Source of the DNA: G963667675 sp965249215
Lineage (GTDB): Bacteria; Chloroflexota; Dehalococcoidia; Lucifugimonadales; UBA3495
Length of the DNA: 64,000 nt
Direction of reading: 5' to 3'
Assembly (NCBI GenBank): GCA_965249215.1
Contig: CBDFLN010000002.1
Location: forward strand, 1,302,001 to 1,366,000
Shown: one piece after another, positions 53,132 to 61,476 of the stretch
Position numbering within the stretch: position 1 is the first letter of the stretch
Layout of the letters: each line of letters begins with the position of its first letter
Translations under genes and position numbers: made by a program
The notes under the pieces: model-generated
The model's input: the letters and a program-made list of their open reading frames with translations, nothing else
Database searches by the model: none
What the model was told of the DNA's origin: nothing

Positions 53132-53290
53132 TCAGGATTGGCAGGGATAAAGGCGGTGGAGGTTGCGTCTGGCGTCTTGGGCAGTGAACCGCCAGTTAAT
53201 AGTGGCCCCTCCCGCGTTCCGCTCCGACACGCAGGCTCTGACGGCTCTTTCCAGGTTGTCCTGAATTACTTTGATGCGCCCATATAAACT
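53132..53290 (-). pseudogene. IS630-family transposase tail fragment
   Basis: About 45 codons ending ATINWRFTAQDARRNLHRLYPCQS, clearly related to the C-terminus of the IS630 element at 43196 (ASINWRFNTQDARVKLHRLYPF). The rest of the element is absent. It abuts the truncated CcdA-like gene, pointing to a deletion event. Confidence 0.78.
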
Positions 53291-53295
53291 TGGGT

Positions 53296-53553
53296 TTAGT
53301 CGCTGCTCCTTCGCTTTATCAACTGGATCAGCCCAATAGTCGCGACGATGCCCCAAACTCCTTCTAGGACCACAAATGGAATGAATCCGATCAGAATAGA
53401 GGCGGAGCAAGACAGTCCGGCGCCAATGATATTGAGCAGGTTGTATATTTTGGTGTCTTGGAGCAGGAGTTTCCACCTGTTGAGGGTAAAAGCTAATAGC
53501 AAAAGGGCCACACCAATCGAGCCTACTATGACTGCGTAATCATCTATGGTCAT
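53296..53553 (-). CDS. Small membrane protein, CBU_0592-like
   Basis: An 85-residue protein with three predicted helices: VIVGSIGVALLLLAFTL (residues 8-24), IYNLLNIIGAGLSCSASILI (about 36-55) and IPFVVLEGVWGIVATIGLIQ (58-77). The YNLLNIIGAG and VLEGVWGIVA patterns match small CBU_0592-type membrane proteins of unknown role. It appears intact within a zone of gene fragments. Confidence 0.68.
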   Translation of the reverse strand: MTIDDYAVIVGSIGVALLLLAFTLNRWKLLLQDTKIYNLLNIIGAGLSCSASILIGFIPFVVLEGVWGIVATIGLIQLIKRRSSD

Positions 53554-53588
53554 GTTGTTGTGTACATTCTCTAAAAATTAACCATTGC

Positions 53589-53789
53589 CTATGTCATCAC
53601 CCGCCGGAAGAAGCTCAAGGCGTTGTCGCCGGTGATCTTTTTGATGTCGCCGTCGGAGTAGCCCCGGGACAGCAGGCCGCGGATGATGTTCTGGCCGTCG
53701 GCCGGGGAATCCAGGCCGTTCAAGTAGGGCGCCGGGAATTCCGGCGGTGCGTCTTTTGCCAACATCTCCCGGAGGAAGGCCACATGATC
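53589..53789 (-). pseudogene. Membrane dipeptidase-like (peptidase M19) C-terminal fragment
   Basis: About 66 codons matching the last part of renal-dipeptidase-type amidohydrolases: YLNGLDSPADGQNIIRGLLS followed by RGYSDGDIKKITGDNALSFF near the stop. The catalytic N-terminal barrel is missing; upstream the frame runs into a CCTGAGC..GTCGAA palindromic repeat. A remnant. Confidence 0.72.
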
Positions 53790-53798
53790 GCCGAGATG

Positions 53799-53858
53799 GT
53801 TCGACAAGCTCACCATGAGCGGCAAAAAACCGCTCACCCTGAGCCAGTCGAAGGGTCA
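53799..53858. repeat. Palindromic CGACAAGCTCA / CCTGAGCCAGTCGAAGG repeat
   Basis: Two inverted units of the dispersed repeat (GTTCGACAAGCTCACC and CACCCTGAGCCAGTCGAAGGG) directly at the truncation point of the dipeptidase fragment, suggesting the repeat took part in the break. Confidence 0.82.
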
Positions 53859-53917
53859 TCCTGTGCCGGTCGAAGAATGCGTGCTCGGCGTACCCTGCGG
53901 CTAGGTGTCACCGCTGC

Positions 53918-54502
53918 TTAATAAGGTAAGAACCAGGACCCGGAGAAGGCCAAGGAACAGGTACTGTGGGCCCGGCCGTCCCTCTGTGTTGGGAAGGGTC
54001 GGCCCTTAGCTAACCTGCCGTCAACCGTGAGGCGGGCCCCATTGGCCGGCATCAGTACCACGCACGCGCCATGAGGGCGGTCCGGGTTGCTCCCAGGGAC
54101 TCTATGACTTAGGAAAGGCTCACCCAGGTCGGACCAGGTCAGGGCGATCTCTTCATCGCCGGTACTGACCGTCTCGGTCCAGAAGGACCTGAGGTCCCCC
54201 GAGCTCCAAAAGTTCGCCTCTCGTTGCGGAATCTCCAGGTTACCGAAAGTAGGGTTCATTCTGCCTTGAATCTCGCCTTGGAGCCAACGTGTCATTTGGA
54301 CATTGTCGGTGTAAATCCTCGGTTGATCGTCAGTGAGTTCGCTCTGGATGAAGAGCACGTGGCCGGGTCCTTCCGGCGAGAAATAGATTCGCCAGAAACT
54401 GGAATTTGTGGTTGTCGGACCACCGTCGGTCTCTCCGAGCCGGAGGGAGGGGTTCTCACCAGTGAGGAGAATCCGATTGGGGTCAACGGAACTGGTTGTC
54501 AT
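53918..54502 (-). CDS. Hypothetical protein, 194 residues
   Basis: Not recognised. The N-terminus MTTSSVDPNRILLTGENPSL follows a good AAGGAGG at about 7 nt, so the ATG at 54502 is preferred over the frame opening at 54661. Features are WRIYFSPEGPGHVLFIQSEL (about residues 36-55), a Trp-rich centre (ANFWSSGDLRSFWTET) and HGACVVLMPANGARLTVDG near residue 144. No signal peptide or membrane helix is visible. The look is of a small soluble beta-rich protein. It may be a complete gene between a dipeptidase relic and ISb copy B. Confidence 0.55.
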   Translation of the reverse strand: MTTSSVDPNRILLTGENPSLRLGETDGGPTTTNSSFWRIYFSPEGPGHVLFIQSELTDDQPRIYTDNVQMTRWLQGEIQGRMNPTFGNLEIPQREANFWSSGDLRSFWTETVSTGDEEIALTWSDLGEPFLSHRVPGSNPDRPHGACVVLMPANGARLTVDGRLAKGRPFPTQRDGRAHSTCSLAFSGSWFLPY

Positions 54503-55559
54503 TACACGTCCTCCTTGGGATAGACGAACATTTCTTGTGCCATAACCTGGGCATCCAAATTGCCCACGTTCTTTAACGACGCCAATGGTACTGTCACTCC
54601 AAAGACCTGTCAAACACACCATCCGGACGATCAAATGCACTGAATTCCTTGTGTTTAACACCCTGTGGGAGCGATACTAGAATTGCTCGCGAGCGGCGGC
54701 TGTCAACCTAACAAAGAAACATTAGAGGAACACCTATGAGCCGGTATTTCCCAGATCAAACTGATTTTCCTGAACATGTTCCCTCTTGGATGGCTCGGAC
54801 TATAATACGTCACCATGAGCGCGTCAACTGCCCTCCGATTCACTCAATTGCTCCACTCTCATGAGGTAGCCTTCTCCCTGCCAAGCATAACAGCCCACAA
54901 TCGCCTGTCTGTGCCCAAGTTGCTCCCTTGGGGCAGCCTGTTTGCGCTGGACGACCCCATCACCGTCCTGAATACCGGTGCTCTCAAAGCAAGCTAGCCA
55001 GGCGCCAGCCGAAGCTGGCTGATCCGTTCCAGTATCCCGGCCAGCATTCCCCTGGCCACCAAGACCTCAGCAAGCTGGAACACCAGTCTGCGAGCGTGTC
55101 GTACCAGCCGCCCACCGGTCTTGATCAGCCTGGTCTGAAGACTGGTCAGCGACCAGCGCTTCATCGCCTCCGGCAAGGCCAGCCTTCTGACGAAGTTGCC
55201 CAGATTGTAAGCCAGGATGAACAGCCCCAGCCTCACCTGATTGGCCATGAACTTGTGGCACGACAGCCTGGTCCAGTTCAGGGCGTACTTCCCCTCCTTT
55301 ATCCATTGCTCCGCCGTGCCACGGCCATTGTAGAAGCGGACTATGCCTTTGGGTGGATAGCTCAGGTTTGTCACGATGAAACCAAGCCTGGGAAATAGCT
55401 CCCCTTGATGCCATTCCACCTTGGCTACCACTCGCCGGGGAACACTCCAGCTCTGGGCCTGGTAAGTGAAGTCATGGTAGCAGACGATCGGTTTCCTGGA
55501 AGGCCACTCGGCAGGTCGTACCAGCAAGTGCGCTATTTCTCTCCGAAGCACCGCGTTAG

Positions 55560-57278
55560 CCCGAATCCACCGAAGGACACCGATGGACGGCGTGAGGAAA
55601 GCGGAAGGGGGATGAGGGAGCTACAGGGGAAATAGCCTGGGTTCCATTTGGGGTAGGGAGGTCGGCGGACGGTCTTCATCGCCGCACAGGGGCCCCTATG
55701 GGCGTCTGCAGGAGCTGCGATGCGCGGGATGGCGAGAGAATACGCAGCAGGGAACTCTCTCGGACCGGGCTGGCGCGAGTCTGCGGGGATCTTCGGTTGT
55801 CCGGTGGGTGGGTCGGTCGCCGACGGTGCCGTCAGGCCGGGAGTGGAATGGCTCGCAGCCGGGCCAAGGCGCGGCTGAACTTCTCAGCCCAAGGCCAGCG
55901 ATCCGGAAGATGCAGGGTCAACCGGCGTGCCGAGCGGGTGAGCCGTCCGGCCAGGGAGAAGAACCGCCGCCGGAGGGTCTTGGTGGTGGCTATCCGCTCT
56001 CCCAGACCGATCCGCGCGGTCCAGCGGGCCAGGTTGTGGGCCATCGTCTGGACGGCCAGCCAGGCGCCGTTGGCGGCGAAGCGGCCCGAGGGGAGATGGT
56101 TCAGCCCGACGCCGTACTTGAGGTCGCGTATGGCATTCTCGATCTCGGCGTGGCGGCGATGGTCAGCCTCCAGTTCGAGCAACTCCCCGTCCCGGTCGGT
56201 GATGAACCCGTGATAGCTGTATTTGGCGAAGAGGGCCAACTGGGAACCGGGCGTGGGCTTCACACGCCGGACGATGAGCCGCACCGGCGCGGCGTCAGGT
56301 TCACTCTGGAAGGGAGTGCAGGTGGTCTCGGCCACATCGGCGGCGCCGTCCATCCAGTAGGGAATGGGAGTCCAGGCATCCTCGGGTATCGTCTCGATGA
56401 GATTGCGCAGGCTCTTGTGCTGGCGGATGGTGATGGAGAAGCGGACATCCATCTTGCGGCAGACGGATACCACGCCATGAGTGTAGAACCCGCTGTCGGC
56501 CCGTAGCGTGAGTCGTCCGTTGGCCCCGGCGTAGCGTACCCGCCCCACCGTCTCCCGCAGAAAGTGGGCGGCGCCCCGGGCGGTGTTGGCGCGGCCCTCG
56601 CGCAGCCGGGACATCAGCACGTCGCCGGTGCCGGCGGCGACGGCCAACAGCGGGTGATAGCCCCGCTTGCCGGTATAGCCGTGGTGGCGTGCGCCCTCCT
56701 TGGCCAGTCCGTAGGTCTCGCAGATGGTGGAGTCCAGGTCAATGGTCAGGGGCCCGTCGCCGGGTCCCGCCCCGGCCTGCCAAGCCCGGGCCAGCAACTC
56801 GCGGCTCACCCGGTCGAGTTGACGGACGTGGCCCCACCGGAAGCTGCGCAGGAAGGTGCCCAGGGTGGATGGCGCCTTGACCGTGCCGCCCAGGGTGCAG
56901 GCCGTCCCCCCGGTGCGCAACACATCGGCGTCGTCAATGCAGTCGCCCCCAGCCAGCGCAGACGCCACCAGCGTCATCATCTTGTCGCTCGTGTTCGCCC
57001 GCCCCGGGGCATCGCCCAGGTCGAGGCGCTGCCGGACGAGTTCGGGCAGGCCGAGGTGCCGCGCCAGGGTGGCCGGAAGGAGCAGCCCGGCATTGGCCAC
57101 CAAGCGGCGGTCGTCGAAGGTGATTTGGATCCGGTCGGGGTGGTTGCGTGGCAGCATCTATTGGGTGCTCCTTTTCCGGGGTCGGTTTTTTGCTACAAAA
57201 CCATTATCCCAGAAGCACAGGAGCACCTTCTTGCCGCTTCAGGACGCTAACCCGACGCCCTCCTTCGGTGGATTCGGG
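55560..57278 (-). mobile_element. ISa copy 2, complete IS1380-family element
   Basis: 1719 bp with the same perfect 18-bp terminal repeats as copy 1, flanked by a 5-bp duplication GTTAG (55555-55559 and 57279-57283). It lies within the transposase of ISb copy B. Removal of the IS and one GTTAG restores the ISb reading frame locally (SANAVLRREIAHLL). Confidence 0.97.
55832..57157 (-). CDS. IS1380-family transposase (ISa copy 2)
   Basis: A 441-residue transposase identical in sequence to that at 2953-4278, with the same acidic residues (TIDLDST, LRADSGFY, AEIENAIRDLKYG). The gene is intact. Two intact copies 53 kb apart with identical protein suggest current activity. Its insertion in ISb shows that ISb was resident first. 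Confidence 0.95.
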   Translation of the reverse strand: MLPRNHPDRIQITFDDRRLVANAGLLLPATLARHLGLPELVRQRLDLGDAPGRANTSDKMMTLVASALAGGDCIDDADVLRTGGTACTLGGTVKAPSTLGTFLRSFRWGHVRQLDRVSRELLARAWQAGAGPGDGPLTIDLDSTICETYGLAKEGARHHGYTGKRGYHPLLAVAAGTGDVLMSRLREGRANTARGAAHFLRETVGRVRYAGANGRLTLRADSGFYTHGVVSVCRKMDVRFSITIRQHKSLRNLIETIPEDAWTPIPYWMDGAADVAETTCTPFQSEPDAAPVRLIVRRVKPTPGSQLALFAKYSYHGFITDRDGELLELEADHRRHAEIENAIRDLKYGVGLNHLPSGRFAANGAWLAVQTMAHNLARWTARIGLGERIATTKTLRRRFFSLAGRLTRSARRLTLHLPDRWPWAEKFSRALARLRAIPLPA

Positions 57279-58231
57279 GTTAGCTGAAAGCCCGATGGCA
57301 TACCCGATCTTTTCTTGTTCCAGATACTCGTACAGCTCCGGCTTGCCAAAAGCAGCGTCACCCCGGAACAGCAACCGCAGTCCTTTCTCCCGGTATCCTT
57401 TCACCACCGGCTCAAGAAGTTCCTGCCAGCCCTCGGCGCTATGGACGTTGCCAGGTCTCAGCGTCGCTCCTTCGCAGTCCCCGAACTGGTTGACCCGAAC
57501 TGGTTGAATAGAAAGAGGGGATGATAGCAGACACACTCGAAGTGCCCGTTGTAGGCGGCTCCTTCCTGCTGACCATGCACTGGACTCTCCGAACTGTCCA
57601 TGTCCAGAATTACTCGCCGGTGCGAAGTATGGGCCATAGCGTTCTTCACCCACTGGGAATTCATCCGGGCCAGCCCCTTCAGGTCCTCCTCCTGGGTCAA
57701 CGTCTCCGTCTCAAACCGGCTCATCTCGCTAGTGCCGGCGGCGTTCCTGTCTGAGTCTTGCCAGCCCACCACGACTCTCACGGCTGGGTCTTGGGCAAGA
57801 CGTTCGGCATCGTTGGTGTCATCGTAGCCGGCCAGACGGCTGTAGATGGACTGGCGGAGCAGAGGGACCATGTGGTGTCGGATATTGCGGCCGGTACGGC
57901 TTTCCAGGAGTTAGCAGGAGTTAGTCGGAAGCGATGTGGGTACGGTCCAGGGCGTCATCAAACTCTCGGATGGGTAAGAGTCCGGCGTCGGAGGTGATGG
58001 CAGCACCGCGAAGCTCCAACCGGATTCTTGGGTCGAACTTGAGCCGCAGAGGGGTGTTTTCGCCGTCACCCATCAGGTCCCTCCGGAGTCGTTACGCTAA
58101 TTATCGGAAATAGGTGATTCGATGGGTGCATCATAGCTGATATGCTAATGACAAGTTCATAAGACGACTACGGCAGCAAGACAATTGCCTGTTTACCGCA
58201 TGCTATTGTTATCCTAACTGGGAAATGCGGG

Positions 58232-58628
58232 GATGAAGCGGTAGATGGTCTCGTGGGAGATGACGTGTTTGCCCAACTCCAGAGCCAAGCGCCCGGCAAC
58301 CTGCTCTGGAGACCAGCCTTGTTGGAGGCGAGAGAGGACCCGGTTTCGCAGGTCCGCATCCCTCTCCAACCGTGAGCCACTCCACCGACGGGCACGGGAC
58401 TGTTGGTCGGCATAGACGGGCTGGTAGCCTTTGGTCCGCGAGCCATTGCGCTTCAGTTCTCTAGCCACAGTCGATGGCGAGCGATCCAGACTTGCCGCGA
58501 TTTGGCGGACTGAGTGTTCCGCACAGTGTAGACGGGCCATTTCACACCGTTCTTCAAGGGTGACATGCTTGTATCGAATTCCCATGACAACACCTTAACC
58601 AGGTGTTGCACTTCGTTTGTGAGTTTAG
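58232..58628 (-). mobile_element. IS30-family element, N-terminal half
   Basis: The transposase open frame from 58585 encodes MGIRYKHVTLEERCEMAR to HVISHETIYRFI, then runs into ISb copy B at 58231. The outer end (TTTAGGGAATCCAT near 58624) matches that of the intact copy at 61335. About 118 residues are left, including the N-terminal helix-turn-helix but no DDE residues. The missing half, in inverse orientation, is at 62587-63227 and both share the pentamer TCATC at the break. Confidence 0.9.
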
Positions 58629-58744
58629 GGAATCCATAGAACGTCTCGACCTGGGTCCCCCCTGTACACCGGGAGAAACCGGCGTGACCCGGGACTTGTC
58701 ATGCTTTACCGGCGGAAATCTATACCCCACGCCATTGACCAGGC

Positions 58745-58773
58745 TTGACTAGGGAAATAGGGGTGGGTAATGT
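58745..58773 (+). promoter_or_regulatory. Promoter for the dehalogenase-like gene
   Basis: TTGACT (58745-58750), 17-bp spacer and TAATGT (58768-58773), 56 bp before the GTG start. The intergenic part from 58629 shows no gene. Confidence 0.6.
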
Positions 58774-58828
58774 TGGAGCCATACTTTAAGCAAGCAAAGA
58801 GGCTATCCTCATTAAGGGAGAGAAAGCC

Positions 58829-60091
58829 GTGCTGAAAATAGGCCACCAGGTAGTCAGGCCCGGGAAGTTCATTGGCGACGACCCGGTAACCATTCGGGTT
58901 CCCGAAGAGCTGGAGACGATGGCCGGCATACCCCTCAACGACCGCGAGGTGGATTGGTACGCCCGGGAATATCCTCTGGAAAGCCTGAACCGTTCCGAGC
59001 GGGCGTCCCACGAATGGAATAACGCTATTCGAGAACAATATGTTGAGTTGCACGAAATCCGCAAAGAGCATGATAAGCTGAACCACGTTCTGATAGTCGC
59101 CGGGCGGGAGTCCGCCCAGTTGGAGCCGACCGGTGAGCCCACCGGTGAGGACGTTACAGAGTTGATCAGGAGCAGGGGCCGGAAACTGGGTTTCCTCGAA
59201 GTGGGCTTTACAGCCTACGACCCCCGCTACGAGTACAAGCACAAACGAGGCTTTACCAATCTTCCCACAGCCATCTGCCTGGCCCGCGAGCAGGACTTCG
59301 AGCCCACCCAGACACTACCCAGCGTGGCCTCTGAGATCGTCCACACCGCCGCCTACCGCACCCAGGCCGCCCACGGCCTGCAGTTGGGTGAATTCATTCG
59401 CTCCCTGGGCTATCGGGCCCACATCATTCCCGATAACGACACCTCAGGTCCGGTGATCCCCATGTTTGTGCAGGCCGGTTTGGGGCAGTTGGGCGCCTGC
59501 GGTTACCTGCTTACTCCCCACGAAGGGAGCAGGAACCGGTTGATGATAATCACCACCGATGCCAAGGTCACCCATGACCAGCCCATAGACTACGGCATAC
59601 ACGCCTTTTGCCAGGTGTGTCAGATTTGCGTGAACCGCTGCCCAGGCCGGGCCCTGATGCGGGACAAGATCTGGTGGCGGGGCATCGAAAAGAACAAGGT
59701 CTACCTGCGACGTTGCCGCCCGGTGATGGCCCGATACCTGAACTGCGGCGTCTGCATGAAGGTTTGCCCCATCCAGAAATACGGCATGAAGAACGTCATG
59801 GAGCACTACGCTGAGACGGGGCGGGTGCTGGGCAAGGGCACCCACGACCTCGAAGGCTATACGTTGGATGACAAGGGCTACTTCGGGCCGGGCGAAATGC
59901 CGGTGTTCGACCGTCAGTTCTTTGACATGCCCCACGGCACCGTCAGTAAGTGGGCTTTCGAGAAATTCAAAGGGAAGGCCGTAGCAGCCGGCGGTGTGGT
60001 CAGTGATGAGTTGCTAGCGGAGTTAAAGCAGGAACTCTCTGAAGCCATCAGCAGAGAGAACGAGGACCTCGAGTTAATGGGTGAGGGATGA
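58829..60091 (+). CDS. Reductive-dehalogenase-like iron-sulfur protein without Tat signal
   Basis: A 420-residue protein resembling the catalytic core of corrinoid reductive dehalogenases (RdhA). Two cluster motifs are clear: CQVCQICVNRCPGRAL near residue 264 (CX2CX2CX3CP) and RRCRPVMARYLNCGVCMKVC followed by P near residues 295-314. The upstream GLGQLGACGYLLTPHEGSRNR near residue 216 lies in the B12-binding nitroreductase-like domain. There is no twin-arginine signal and no RdhB anchor gene nearby, so it is likely cytoplasmic and not a respiratory enzyme; an epoxyqueuosine-reductase-like or catabolic role is an alternative. GTG start after AAGGGAGAG. It lies between IS30 copies. Confidence 0.82.
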   Translation: MLKIGHQVVRPGKFIGDDPVTIRVPEELETMAGIPLNDREVDWYAREYPLESLNRSERASHEWNNAIREQYVELHEIRKEHDKLNHVLIVAGRESAQLEPTGEPTGEDVTELIRSRGRKLGFLEVGFTAYDPRYEYKHKRGFTNLPTAICLAREQDFEPTQTLPSVASEIVHTAAYRTQAAHGLQLGEFIRSLGYRAHIIPDNDTSGPVIPMFVQAGLGQLGACGYLLTPHEGSRNRLMIITTDAKVTHDQPIDYGIHAFCQVCQICVNRCPGRALMRDKIWWRGIEKNKVYLRRCRPVMARYLNCGVCMKVCPIQKYGMKNVMEHYAETGRVLGKGTHDLEGYTLDDKGYFGPGEMPVFDRQFFDMPHGTVSKWAFEKFKGKAVAAGGVVSDELLAELKQELSEAISRENEDLELMGEG

Positions 60092-60281
60092 AGCATTTAG
60101 CCCGCGCCAGGAACTCCGCATAGATTTGGCAGGCCAGACCGTTCAACACGGATAGGCCCCAGGGGAACCAGCGAGCATCCATAGAAGGCCAGCAAGTACC
60201 ATTGTCGGACCTCCTGGCCTTCACTTATGCCCTTTCCGTCGTTACTATGAAAATGCAGCAAATCCCCGGGGCACGAACTCG

Positions 60282-61292
60282 TCATTCCTGCGAAAGCAGG
60301 AAGGTGGATTCACATTTCAAGTGCAACACCTGGTTTGAAAAGATTTCAGCCGGGGTGCGGTAGCCCAGACATTTACGCGGGGTATTGTTGTAGGCCTGCA
60401 GCAGCTGCACAAACCGGCCGTCGGACAACTCCGCCAGGTCCGTCTTCCGAGGCAGGGTCCGGCGCATGCGCCCTATGGCGTTCTCCACTCCGCCCTTCTG
60501 CCAAAGCGAATGGGTGTCGCAGAAGCAAGTCTCGACACCCAGGTCGTGGAGTTGGTGATGGCGGGCGAACTCGGTCCCGTTGTCAAAGGTAACCGTCCGC
60601 CGCCACTGGGGCGGGAAAGCGCCCAGGACCTGTGTCATGATGCTGGCGATGGGGCTGGCCGCCTTTCCCGGCGGCCTCACAGCGATGAGGAGGCGGGAGT
60701 GGCGCTCGTGCAGGGTCAGGACGGCCTGGCCGTAGGTCCTGAACAGCATCAGGTCGGCCTCCCAGTGGCCGGGGGTCTGACGGTCGGCGGCGTCCTGGGG
60801 ACGTTCGGCCAGGGGACGGCGGAGAGGGATGAAGGAAGCAGGACTGCCCCCTCTACGCCCGCGCCAGCCTCGTTTCGACTTGCCACGGGGCAGATAGTGG
60901 CGCCAGGAGTAGTCCTTCGTCCGCGCCAACTGGGCGTAGATGAAGCGGTAGATGGTCTCCCGGGAGATGACGTGTTTGCCCAACTCCAGAGCCAAGCGCC
61001 CGGCAACCTGCTCTGGAGACCAGCCTTGTTGCAAGCGAGAGAGGACCCGGTTTCGCAGGTTCGCATCCCGCTCCAACCGTGAGCCGCTCCAGCGACGGGC
61101 ACGGGACTGTTGGTGGGCATAGACGGGCTGGTAGCCTTTGGTCCGTGAGCCATTGCGCTTCAGTTCTCTAGCCACAGTCGATGGCGAGCGATCCAGACTT
61201 GCCGCGATTTGGCGGAGTGAGTGTCCCGCACAGTGTAGACGGGCCATTTCACACCGTTCTTCAATGGTGACATGCTTGTATCGAATTCTCAT
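60282..61292 (-). CDS. IS30-family transposase
   Basis: A 336-residue IS30-type transposase. The N-terminal helix-turn-helix is SLRQIAASLDRSPSTVAREL near residue 25, a second DNA-binding part follows, and the DDE core shows HWEADLMLF near residue 173, VTFDNGTEFARH near residue 238 and WQKGGVENAIGRMRRTLPR near residue 264. The stop codon lies beyond the element's terminal repeat, within the flanking palindrome, so the last residues (about STFLLSQE) are read from the target. It appears intact and may be active. Confidence 0.94.
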   Translation of the reverse strand: MRIRYKHVTIEERCEMARLHCAGHSLRQIAASLDRSPSTVARELKRNGSRTKGYQPVYAHQQSRARRWSGSRLERDANLRNRVLSRLQQGWSPEQVAGRLALELGKHVISRETIYRFIYAQLARTKDYSWRHYLPRGKSKRGWRGRRGGSPASFIPLRRPLAERPQDAADRQTPGHWEADLMLFRTYGQAVLTLHERHSRLLIAVRPPGKAASPIASIMTQVLGAFPPQWRRTVTFDNGTEFARHHQLHDLGVETCFCDTHSLWQKGGVENAIGRMRRTLPRKTDLAELSDGRFVQLLQAYNNTPRKCLGYRTPAEIFSNQVLHLKCESTFLLSQE

Positions 61293-61335
61293 GACAACAC
61301 CTTAACCAGGTGTTGCACTTCGTTTGTGAGTTTAG
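60303..61335 (-). mobile_element. IS30-family element, intact
   Basis: About 1.03 kb. Inner inverted repeats AAGTGCAACACCTGGTT occur near both ends (60319-60335 and complement at 61304-61321), with TGGATTC further out. The left flank is the palindrome CATTCCTGCGAAAGCAGGAA and the right flank GGAATCCAT, which together rebuild a common dispersed palindromic repeat with a short GGAA duplication. Ends are approximate. Confidence 0.85.
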
Positions 61336-61476
61336 GGAATCCATGGTAGAGGCTAATGTAGGGAAGGGGCCCACGGGCTTGACAAGAAGAAGGCCTCGCC
61401 AGACAATCAGCGGGGCTAATCTAACCAACCGACAACAATTTGCCTATCTGGACTTTGCCAAGGAGATAGGACCAAT

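Larger units (their letters stand above)
54994..58073 (-). pseudogene. IS1380-family transposase (ISb copy B), split and frameshifted
   Basis: The same transposase as in copy A. It carries the shared in-frame TAA after THIASD, followed here by a 10-nt tandem duplication of CTAACTCCTG (near 57903-57925), the shared 14-nt AACCAGTTCGGGTC duplication (near 57479-57510), and a 1.7-kb ISa insertion with target duplication GTTAG. The Trp of AEQWIKEGKYAL is intact here. A 60-codon open frame on the opposite strand (54815-54997) is conserved in both copies but is probably incidental. Confidence 0.88.
54741..58231 (-). mobile_element. ISb copy B, IS1380-family, carrying ISa copy 2
   Basis: The second copy of ISb, inverted relative to copy A. 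Its ends are CCGGTATTTCCCAG at 54741 and the complement of CCCGCATTTCCCAG ending 58231. ISa copy 2 (55560-57278) splits it. Unlike copy A it keeps 58 nt near its right end. The right end cuts an IS30 transposase gene exactly; the left flank (ending CTATGAG) is unrelated sequence, and no clean target duplication joins the two sides. Confidence 0.9.

Noticed and set aside
54815..54997. 60-codon frame conserved in both ISb copies, opposite to the transposase
   Set aside because: Identity reflects the near identity of the DNA. No family, and no evidence of independent selection.
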